From an uncultured Selenomonadales bacterium (lineage in GTDB: Bacteria; Bacillota; Negativicutes; Selenomonadales; Selenomonadaceae), in assembly GCA_947305445.1 (NCBI GenBank), contig CAMZDU010000002.1, positions 1-15,612 of the forward strand: DNA of 15,612 nt, written 5' to 3'. How positions within the stretch are numbered: position 1 is the stretch's first letter; every line of letters begins with the position of its first letter. Positions 8,667 through 15,215 of this stretch are shown here, piece after piece. The notes beneath the pieces were generated by a model that saw only the letters and a list, made by a program, of their open reading frames with translations, was not told where the DNA came from and searched no databases. Position numbers and translations under genes: made by a program.

Positions 8667-9430
8667 GCGATGAACTTTTGCGCGTGGAAGATTTAGTTGT
8701 CGCTTACGGCGGAGAAAAAATTTTGCGCGGCGTGAATTTTTCCGTAAAGCGCGGAGAAATTTTGATTATCGCGGGCGAAAGCGGCTCCGGCAAGTCGACT
8801 GTCCTCAAGGCGATTGACGGATTGCTCGGCAAGGGCGGCGCGATTGTCGGCGGAAAAATTTTTTTCGACGGACGCGACATCACGCACCTTTCAGACGACG
8901 AACGGCGCAAAATTTCCGGCGAGGCAATCGGAATTATTTTTCAGAATGCCGGCGCAAGTTTCTGTCCGATACGCACAATCGGCGACCAAATTTTTGAGAG
9001 CGTCCGCGCTCACCGCGACCAAGACAAAAAATTTTTCCGCGAGCGGGCGGTCGAACTCATGCAAAAAATAAATTTAGACCCCGCGACGCTTGACGAGTAC
9101 CCGTTTAGACTTTCGGGCGGCATGGCGCAACGTGCGGGCATTTTGGCGGCGACAATCCTCGAACCGAAACTTTTGCTTGCCGACGAGCCGACGAGCGCAC
9201 TCGACGTGGTCACGCAAGTCGGCGTCGTCAAGGAGCTGTTGAAACTTCGCGAGCGCGAAAAAATTTCAATCGTCCTGGTCACACACGACTTGAAGATTGC
9301 CAAACGCATGGCGGACAAAATTTTAATCTTGCGGCGCGGCGAGCCGGTCGAATTGGGCACGCGGGAGCAAATCTTCAACGAACCGCGACAACCTTATACA
9401 CGCGAGTTGATTGGAGCGGCGAACTTATGA
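8663..9430 (+). CDS. ABC transporter ATP-binding protein, DppD/NikD type
   Basis: This 255-residue ATPase should energise the importer that used the upstream binding protein. The ATG at 8663 overlaps the preceding stop (ATGA), implying translational coupling; the in-frame extension from 8546 lies inside the binding-protein gene. Motifs are complete: Walker A GESGSGKST at 38-46, Q-loop FQNAGASFCP, signature LSGGMAQRAG, Walker B LLLADEPTSALD and switch histidine LVTHDL. The C-terminal GEPVELGTREQIFNEPRQPYT stretch is typical of the Opp/Nik ATPase subfamily. An alanine replaces the usual proline after FQN. The partner permease genes are absent from this locus. Confidence 0.9.
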   Translation: MSDELLRVEDLVVAYGGEKILRGVNFSVKRGEILIIAGESGSGKSTVLKAIDGLLGKGGAIVGGKIFFDGRDITHLSDDERRKISGEAIGIIFQNAGASFCPIRTIGDQIFESVRAHRDQDKKFFRERAVELMQKINLDPATLDEYPFRLSGGMAQRAGILAATILEPKLLLADEPTSALDVVTQVGVVKELLKLREREKISIVLVTHDLKIAKRMADKILILRRGEPVELGTREQIFNEPRQPYTRELIGAANL

Positions 9431-10120
9431 TTTTGGAAGTTCAACACGTCAAAAAATTTTTCGGCAAACGGCTTGTCCTCGACGACATAAATTTTTCCGT
9501 AGGCGCGGGCGAATGTCTGTGCATTGTCGGCTTGAGCGGCGGCGGCAAATCCACGCTGGCGAAAATTATTGCGCGGCTGATTCCCTGCGACGACGGAAAA
9601 ATTTTTCTCTGCGGCGAAGACATCACTCATGCGGTTGGAAACGAATTTTATCGCGAAATGCAGATGATTTTTTCAAAATCCGGAAGAATCTTTCGACCCG
9701 CGACGCACTTTGGGCGCGAGCATTGCCGAACCGATAAAAAATTTTCTCGGCAACAACGACCGCGAACTTGTGGCGAATCTTTTGACGGAAGTCGGGTTGC
9801 CAACGAATTACGCCGAACGTTATCCGCGTGAAGTCAGCGGCGGTGAATGTCAGCGGGCGGCTGTTGCGCGGGCAATTTCCGTCGCGCCAAAACTTTTAAT
9901 CTGCGACGAGGCAACAAGCGCGCTCGACGTGACGATTCAAGCTCAAGTCGTCGCGCTGATAAAAAAACTCTGCACGAAAAAAAATATTGCCTGCCTTTTC
10001 ATCACGCACGACTTGGCACTTTTGCCGAAGCTGGCCGACCGCGTGCTCGTCTTGGAAAATTCGCGGCTAAAAACTTTGGACGAATCAAATTTCAGGGAGG
10101 TAATCGCATGGAGCAGTTAA
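9427..10120 (+). pseudogene. ABC transporter ATP-binding protein, DppF/NikE type, +1 frameshift in a T run
   Basis: This is the second Opp/Nik-type ATPase. It starts at the ATG at 9427, which overlaps the previous stop as ATGA. Walker A (GLSGGGKST) is intact, but after MQMIF the frame is lost at the six-T run 9668-9673. With five T residues the sequence would read IFQNPEESFDPRRTLGAS, an exact family Q-loop, and continue in the downstream frame with signature VSGGECQRAA, Walker B LLICDEATSALD and switch FITHDL to the TAA at 10118-10120. The repaired product would be 230 residues. As written, translation stops at 9831 after 134 residues. The cause could be a sequencing error, phase variation, slippage or recent decay. 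The rest of the sequence shows no sign of drift. Confidence 0.87.
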
Positions 10121-10809
10121 ATCGGCGCATCGAAAATTATTGGGACGAACGCAGCGAACACTTCAGCCGGACGCGGCGACTTGAACTTGACGGCGTTGAC
10201 GGTGCCGCCTGGCGAAAAATCTTCAAAAAAAATTTGCCAGCCGGCAAGCTGACAATTTTGGATGTGGGCACGGGCGCAGGATTTTTCGCGGCGATTTTGT
10301 CGAAGCTCGGACACAAAGTTATAGGCGTGGACATGTCGACCAAAATGCTTGGCGAGGCCGATAAAAATTTGCGCGAGCTGAAACTCTCCGCCGACTTCCG
10401 CAAGATGAATGCGCAAGCTCTCGACTTCGACGACGAAACTTTTGACGCGGTTGTAACCAGAAATTTGACGTGGACTTTGCCCGACGTGAAGGCCGCTTAC
10501 CGCGAGTGGCGACGCGTGCTCAAGCCCGGCGGCGTGCTGATGAATTTCGATTCCGACTACGGCGAAAAAAATTTTTCCGACGACGTTTGCAACGAAGTTG
10601 AAGTCACGGACGCCATGCTCGTTGAGTGCGACGCGATTAAAAATTCTCTGACGATAAGTACTCGTCGCCGCCCGATGTGGGACGCGGGATTTTTGGAAGG
10701 ACTAAATTTTTCCGTGCGCCTGGACGAAGACATTTCTGACACCGTGCACAAAGACAATCGTTGCGTTTACGATTCGGTGCCGCTGTTCGCCATTCATGCG
10801 ACAAAATAA
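10108..10809 (+). CDS. Class I SAM-dependent methyltransferase linked to the ABC transporter
   Basis: This 233-residue methyltransferase has motif I ILDVGTGAGFFA (D52 onward), motif II VIGVDMS, the acidic segment MNAQALDFDDETFDAV, motif IV-like VTRNLTWTLPD and the post-motif VLKPGG. The ATG at 10108 follows GGGAGG (10095-10100) by 7 nt and overlaps the upstream ATPase gene by 13 nt; an extension back to 9847 would run inside that gene. The coupling suggests a role tied to the transporter, for example modifying a metal-binding small molecule or imported substrate, but that is inference. The substrate cannot be read from the sequence. A 7-bp AT-rich inverted repeat (10800-10817) is centred on the stop codon. 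Confidence 0.85.
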   Translation: MEQLNRRIENYWDERSEHFSRTRRLELDGVDGAAWRKIFKKNLPAGKLTILDVGTGAGFFAAILSKLGHKVIGVDMSTKMLGEADKNLRELKLSADFRKMNAQALDFDDETFDAVVTRNLTWTLPDVKAAYREWRRVLKPGGVLMNFDSDYGEKNFSDDVCNEVEVTDAMLVECDAIKNSLTISTRRRPMWDAGFLEGLNFSVRLDEDISDTVHKDNRCVYDSVPLFAIHATK

Positions 10810-10829
10810 TTTTTGTCAGTCAGCATGAC
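10800..10829. terminator. Weak hairpins between convergent genes
   Basis: GACAAAA (10800-10806) pairs with TTTTGTC (10811-10817) around the methyltransferase stop, and GTCA (10819-10822) pairs with TGAC (10826-10829) just after. The 32-base gap separates two convergent genes, so a bidirectional terminator is expected here. The stems are short or AT-rich and no long T run follows. Confidence 0.3.
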
Positions 10830-10841
10830 GATTTTGTAAAA

Positions 10842-12485
10842 TCATTGACGATTACCGTTGACGAAAATTTTACAGCGAACGACATCATAACCGTCGAGGT
10901 GTTCGCTCTCGTAAATCACGCGAAAATCTCTGTCACGGGAAAGTTGATTGAAGATAAACGGATCATTGCTCGTGATGATTATGTGCGTGAAGTCGTAGCG
11001 GCCGAAAAAATCTTTGTAGAAAATTTTTCCGTTCTTGAAGTCGATATACTCCTCAAAAATATTTTTACGACCGTTGTTGACGTCGAGAAAAACTTCCGAG
11101 CGTGAGTCGATGTAGTAACGAATTCCGAATTCGCCGGCCAATCCGCCGACGCTTTGATCGACATAGAGCAAAATATTTTCCGGCCGCTCGCTACGCAATA
11201 AAAATTCTATTGCGGGCGTGTAAATTTGCGGCGGATTTTTTTTTGTCGTGTCGAGCGTCGTCGAGTAAATTCCGCAGACAATCACGGCCGTGATCGTCAG
11301 TGACAAAATTTTTCGCGGAAGGAGCTTCGGGTGCAAAATTCGCCCGTCAACACGCAATATCAGCAAATTGTACAGCACGAATGCCATCGCCGCAAAAAAG
11401 ATAATTTCAATCGGCGCGGAGAGTTTGTCTAGTCCGTCCTGCATGAGGAGCGTTATCGACGCCGTGTTGACAAACAGCACCGTCATTAACATGAGAATCA
11501 TCATCGCGTTATTTTCAGGGCGTCCGCCGTCCGGGGCGGAAAAAATTTTTTCGAGCACGAAATTTCTGCACGCATAAACAATCGGCAACGTTGCCAGCAA
11601 ATGAAACAGCAAAAAGTTTCGAGAATGCATTATCGACAAAAAAATTATTCCGCCGCTCAAGAAGACGTATCGCCACGGAGTTTTGACTTTTGCCGACGAA
11701 AAAATTATTGCCGCTTCCGTGAGGTAGAAAACTTTGCCGCGGAAGTCATGTGCCGACGGCGTGAACATCTCCGCCACGCGTGAATTTATCAGCTCGACGC
11801 CGTAGGAGCGCAAAACGTAAGTCATTGCGTCGACGCCGTAAGGATTAATCAGCCCGCAAACGACAATGGCCGCCATTGCCGCGAGCAAAAATTTCGCGTG
11901 ACGAACATTGCGCACGAACAGGAACGGCAGGCATATTGCAAGCGACATCATCCAGAGTGCCGCGTGAAAATTTATCATCGCGAGCGACACGAACGGTAAC
12001 GGCAACAAAAATTTTGTCTTGCCCGTGCGCGTGAATTTTTCTAAAAAGAAAACTTCGCCGACAAGTAGCGGCGTCGAAAAAATTTGCGGGCGCGGAACGA
12101 TCATTGACGAGATTGCCATACCGACGAAGAAGGCCATTACCGCCGACAAAATTTTATTCCCGCCGCTGACCGTCAAGCACAGCCGCCAATAAATCACGAC
12201 CGCCGCCGCGCCGCAAAAATAATCGAGCACCGCCAATCCGTTGACGCCGAAATTTTTGTACGCCTCCCAAAAAAAAATTCCGCTTAACCACTGCTGGGCG
12301 ACGAGTTGAAGATTTTCGTGGATTGTAAACGGATCGACGTGCGGGAAGCCGTGCTCCAGAATATATCGTCCCAAATTCATTGCAAAGCGCGTGTCCGCCT
12401 CCTCAATAAATGGAAACGTCGTCTGCCAATAAGCCACGCTCGCCGTTATGAAAATTATTTGTACAAGCGGAAAAATTTTATTCAT
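10842..12485 (-). CDS. GT-C-like polytopic membrane protein with C-terminal soluble domain
   Basis: The 547-residue product has roughly ten or more hydrophobic segments and a soluble C-terminus from about residue 440. The N-terminal loop contains DTRFAMNLGRYILEHGFPHV, then DPFT and QQWLSGIFFWEAY, the pattern of bacterial GT-C-fold glycosyltransferase-like membrane proteins (acidic residue in the first extracytoplasmic loop, then DPF and WL motifs). The C-terminal part (IRYYIDSRSEVF, then a segment ending VIYESEHLDGYDVVRCKI) matches the soluble domain common in that group. The ATG at 12485 overlaps the upstream stop by 8 nt, implying coupling; an in-frame start at 12566 would lie far inside the upstream gene. 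The upstream Shine-Dalgarno is weak (GGGTG). Donor and acceptor are unknown. Confidence 0.72.
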   Translation of the reverse strand: MNKIFPLVQIIFITASVAYWQTTFPFIEEADTRFAMNLGRYILEHGFPHVDPFTIHENLQLVAQQWLSGIFFWEAYKNFGVNGLAVLDYFCGAAAVVIYWRLCLTVSGGNKILSAVMAFFVGMAISSMIVPRPQIFSTPLLVGEVFFLEKFTRTGKTKFLLPLPFVSLAMINFHAALWMMSLAICLPFLFVRNVRHAKFLLAAMAAIVVCGLINPYGVDAMTYVLRSYGVELINSRVAEMFTPSAHDFRGKVFYLTEAAIIFSSAKVKTPWRYVFLSGGIIFLSIMHSRNFLLFHLLATLPIVYACRNFVLEKIFSAPDGGRPENNAMMILMLMTVLFVNTASITLLMQDGLDKLSAPIEIIFFAAMAFVLYNLLILRVDGRILHPKLLPRKILSLTITAVIVCGIYSTTLDTTKKNPPQIYTPAIEFLLRSERPENILLYVDQSVGGLAGEFGIRYYIDSRSEVFLDVNNGRKNIFEEYIDFKNGKIFYKDFFGRYDFTHIIITSNDPFIFNQLSRDRDFRVIYESEHLDGYDVVRCKIFVNGNRQ

Positions 12486-13719
12486 TATCAACACCCAACT
12501 GCAGACAGCGAAAATTTTTTGTCGCGTCGAATACTCCGCGAAGTTCAGAAAAATTTTTGTCGGCACGAAAGTCGAACGAGTACTTCGGAATTTTTACGCA
12601 CACGCCGCCGCGTACGTCCGCCGCCGCAATAAGCCCGACCGTAGCAAGTTCATCGGCCGCAAACTTCACAAAATCATCGTCCGTCAAATTTAGCAATTCG
12701 TCGTCGGCACTGCAGAAGTAATCCAGGCCGAGCCACGTTAAATTTTTCTCTGCGGAGACGAGTTGCGGCGACAGGTTGTTGAAAATTTTTACGCGGGCAA
12801 GTTTAACTGACGGCTCCCGAATGTAAATGACTTGCGCTTGCGTCTCCGGCAAAATTTTTTCGGCGAGAAGCCCGACGGTTATGCGGGCGCGGTACGGCAA
12901 ATTTTTGAGCAGTTCACGCGGTTCGGCTGGCAAAATTTTTTCGTCGAACATGTCGGCCAATTCGTCAAGCGGCATACTCGACAAGAAGAGGTCGGCCGGA
13001 AAAGTCAGCGTGCCCGCCGCCGTTGCCGCCGTCACGGATTTAATGATTTTATTCGCGTCTGCACGAAAATTTTTGACTTCAACCCCGTTGAGGACTTCGC
13101 CGCCGAGCCGTTTGATTTCGTCGGCAAGTTTTTCGCACAGACGACCGCCGCCGCATTTAGGACAGAAAAATTTTTCCGGCAACGTGAATTTGTCGAACAG
13201 TTGATTGCCGAGTTTCGCGTTAAGTTGTGCGGGCGAGCGTCCGAAAATTTTCGTCGTGCAGTCGCCGAAAAAAATTTCGTAGAATTTTTTTCCGAAACGA
13301 TTAATCAGCACGTCTTCGAGCGTCCGTTCTTCGCGCCGAAAAAATTTTGTGCGCAGGAGACTTGCGCCGATTGACACGGCCTCAAGCAACCCGAAACTCA
13401 TCAGCGTCGCACGGTTCGGCGTCAACGGCAACGGAAAAATTTTCCCGCGACAGAGGACAGCCGACGCGCCTTGAAGTTCCGATAAATCGTCGGGCAACAA
13501 TTCGCGCCACAGTGACAAATTTTTCTCGTCCGTCAAAAATATTTTTCGTTCGTCGACTTCCAACAGGTTGCCGCAAAAATTTGTCGTGCGCGAGCTTCCG
13601 CCAACAAAATTTTCCCGCTCCAAGACAATCGGTCGAATGTCGGTGCGTTTCAACAAAATGTACGCCGCCGTCAGCCCCATAAGCCCCGCGCCGACGATTA
13701 TCGCGTGTTGTTTATGCAA
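12478..13719 (-). CDS. NAD(P)/FAD-dependent oxidoreductase, amine-oxidase-like
   Basis: The 413-residue product begins with an FAD-binding Rossmann motif (IIVGAGLMGLTAAY, GAGLMG at 10-15) followed by ERENFVGGSSRT, typical of the amine oxidase / protoporphyrinogen oxidase / UDP-galactopyranose-mutase-like superfamily. The central RGKIFPLPL and FGRSPAQLNA segments fit the subgroup often found near glycosyltransferases. The TTG at 13719 follows GGGAGG (minus strand, 13733-13728) by 8 nt and overlaps the upstream stop by 8 nt. The C-terminus ends at NFRCLQLGVDNE, where relatives usually continue with a GRxGxxRYxxxD flavin-contacting segment. No continuation is seen in the other frames. It carries eleven AAAATTTT octamers, the densest gene in the window. 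The substrate is unknown. Confidence 0.78.
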   Translation of the reverse strand: MHKQHAIIVGAGLMGLTAAYILLKRTDIRPIVLERENFVGGSSRTTNFCGNLLEVDERKIFLTDEKNLSLWRELLPDDLSELQGASAVLCRGKIFPLPLTPNRATLMSFGLLEAVSIGASLLRTKFFRREERTLEDVLINRFGKKFYEIFFGDCTTKIFGRSPAQLNAKLGNQLFDKFTLPEKFFCPKCGGGRLCEKLADEIKRLGGEVLNGVEVKNFRADANKIIKSVTAATAAGTLTFPADLFLSSMPLDELADMFDEKILPAEPRELLKNLPYRARITVGLLAEKILPETQAQVIYIREPSVKLARVKIFNNLSPQLVSAEKNLTWLGLDYFCSADDELLNLTDDDFVKFAADELATVGLIAAADVRGGVCVKIPKYSFDFRADKNFSELRGVFDATKNFRCLQLGVDNE

Positions 13720-14350
13720 GAGACTGTCCTCCCGTCGGCAGGTTGAGCAAAATATTTTGCTGATTAATTTGCGCGACGCCGAATTTTATTTCGTCGCCCG
13801 CATGGCAACTAAAATCCTGTCGCGGCTCGTTTAAAAGTTCGCCCGTCAAAATATTTTCGTCAACGGAGACGCAACGCACCCATAACAGCTCCGGAGTGTG
13901 TTGCGCATCGAGGAAGTAGACAACCACGTCATCGGGATAATTTGGGTGGCGGAAGGCGTCGAGCGTCTTAATCAGTCGCGTCTGCTCACGAGCGGCGTCG
14001 GCGGACGTTTGGTCGTTAATCATCTGAATTCTGTCGCGGAAAGCCGTCGAATACTCCGCAGTCAAAATTTTCAGTTCGGCCTCCTCCATTTGCCCGCGCT
14101 TGAGCTTGACGGATTTTTTGTAGCTAGCGGGAAAAATTTTTACGCGGTCGCCGTCGCACTGAGCACCCGCCAAAATTTCAAAAACAAAAGTCTCGCCGTC
14201 AATGTGCGCGTAAGTCAAAAAGCCGTCAATTTTTTCGTCGGGCGGGAAGTCAAACACGTCGCGCAGGTTCACGGCGTCAACGACGTTTTGACCGGTCAGC
14301 AGACAAATTTGCCGATACACCTTGCGGAAAAAAATTTTTGCAACGTTCAA
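13712..14350 (-). CDS. Uncharacterised protein, possible DUF2314-like C-terminus
   Basis: I do not recognise this gene with confidence. The best start is the TTG at 14350 (MNVAKIFFRKVYRQ), 9 nt after GGAG (14363-14360), giving 212 residues; an ATG at 14359 directly abuts that Shine-Dalgarno, and a GTG at 14383 lacks one. The protein appears soluble, with no signal peptide. The C-terminal part (VVVYFLD, PELLWVRCVSVDE, ILTGELLNEP, AGDEIKFGVAQI) resembles the DUF2314-type pattern of a Trp-Val strand, a G.L.NEP turn and a GD strand. A charged stretch at roughly 85-130 may be helical. It is the first gene of the minus-strand operon and overlaps the oxidoreductase gene by 8 nt. Function unknown. 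Confidence 0.6.
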   Translation of the reverse strand: MNVAKIFFRKVYRQICLLTGQNVVDAVNLRDVFDFPPDEKIDGFLTYAHIDGETFVFEILAGAQCDGDRVKIFPASYKKSVKLKRGQMEEAELKILTAEYSTAFRDRIQMINDQTSADAAREQTRLIKTLDAFRHPNYPDDVVVYFLDAQHTPELLWVRCVSVDENILTGELLNEPRQDFSCHAGDEIKFGVAQINQQNILLNLPTGGQSLA

Positions 14351-14359
14351 AGCTGTCAT

Positions 14360-14719
14360 CTCCAAAAAATTTTTAGCGCGCACATTTTACCACACGAGCG
14401 CAACAAAAACCGTTCCCATGTTGAAAAAATTTTTGCCGTCTGATAAACTTCGCTTATCAATTTGAAACGGTCGCCCCTTCCTGCGAAGGAGAAAATTCGG
14501 AGTTGTCGACAGAGCGGCACGCGACAAAAATTTTGGTTGCCAAAGTTGCTCCGCTTGCACACGTGCAAAAGCCGGTTCACAGTAGCGACGCCGTAAATTT
14601 TTCGACATCTCCAATAAAATTTTATTCACCTGTTGTGAGTGCGCAAAACAATTCCTAATTATTTTGTCTCCGCACAACAAGTTTGTTCGGAAAATTTTTT
14701 TCGAGGAGTGACGAAGATT
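14360..14719. other. Divergent intergenic region with hairpins and five AAAATTTT octamers
   Basis: No gene is supported here. It separates the minus-strand operon from tsaE. It holds the extended -10 promoter, AAAATTTT octamers near 14365, 14426, 14526, 14616 and 14692, and two small inverted repeats: TGATAA/TTATCA (14441-14446 with 14454-14459) and CCTTC/GAAGG (14476-14480 with 14485-14489, loop CTGC). A tsaE promoter must lie here, but I could not pick a convincing one. TTGTGA (14633-14638) with a poor -10 17 bp downstream is the best guess. Confidence 0.6.
14384..14392 (-). promoter_or_regulatory. Extended -10 promoter of the minus-strand operon
   Basis: Read on the minus strand, TGGTAAAAT (14392-14384) is an extended -10 element with five of six matches to TATAAT. 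The expected start near 14377 leaves a leader of about 27 nt before the TTG at 14350. I see no good -35 hexamer, which extended -10 promoters often lack. Confidence 0.45.
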
Positions 14720-15202
14720 TTGTTTACCCACATAACGCAGTCCCCATACGGGACGGTAAAATTGGCGGCTAAAGTTGCGCAACGCGTGCGCGAAGGTACG
14801 GTCATTTGTCTGGAAGGCGGCTTGGGCGCGGGCAAAACTCTTTTCGTACAGAGTATGGCGCGGACTCTCGGCGTGCAGGGCGAAGTCACCAGCCCGACGT
14901 TCAACCTGATGAGCGTTTACGAGGGTTTTTGCCCGATTGTACACTTCGACCTGTATCGCCTGCACAACGAGGCCGAACTCGAAGACATCGGCTTCTACGA
15001 GTACATCGATTTTCCCGACGGGATTGTTTTTATCGAGTGGGCTGAAAAATTTCCGCAGGCTTTGCCCGAAGATTACGTCGTCATCAAAATCGAGCGTATC
15101 AAGGATTCCAAAAACATGCGGCGGATAACTTTTTCCTGCGTCGGCGAAGAGCATGCGGATTTTATCGCCGAGCTTGAAGACTTCGTGGCAAAGGACGACT
15201 GA
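14720..15202 (+). CDS. tsaE: tRNA t6A biosynthesis ATPase TsaE
   Basis: TsaE is the ATPase that resets the TsaB-TsaD complex during synthesis of N6-threonylcarbamoyladenosine at A37 of ANN-decoding tRNAs. The 160-residue product from the TTG at 14720 has a P-loop GGLGAGKT at 33-40 (K39, T40), the SPTFNLMSVYEG segment, HFDLYRL, ELEDIGFYEY and VFIEWAEKFP, all typical of the family. GAGGAG (14703-14708) lies 11 nt before the TTG; a GTG at 14708 overlaps that site and is less likely. tsaB follows after a 13-nt gap. It has no AAAATTTT octamer. Confidence 0.93.
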   Translation: MFTHITQSPYGTVKLAAKVAQRVREGTVICLEGGLGAGKTLFVQSMARTLGVQGEVTSPTFNLMSVYEGFCPIVHFDLYRLHNEAELEDIGFYEYIDFPDGIVFIEWAEKFPQALPEDYVVIKIERIKDSKNMRRITFSCVGEEHADFIAELEDFVAKDD

Positions 15203-15203
15203 C

Positions 15204-15208
15204 GGAGG
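15204..15208 (+). promoter_or_regulatory. RBS fixing the tsaB start
   Basis: GGAGG begins two bases after the tsaE stop and lies 7 nt before the TTG at 15216, which sets the tsaB start. Confidence 0.8.
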
Positions 15209-15215
15209 CGCGAAC

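Noticed and set aside
12486..12566. N-terminal extension of the GT-C-like gene
   Set aside because: It overlaps the oxidoreductase coding region by about 80 bases. The ATG at 12485 next to the upstream stop is the more natural coupled start.
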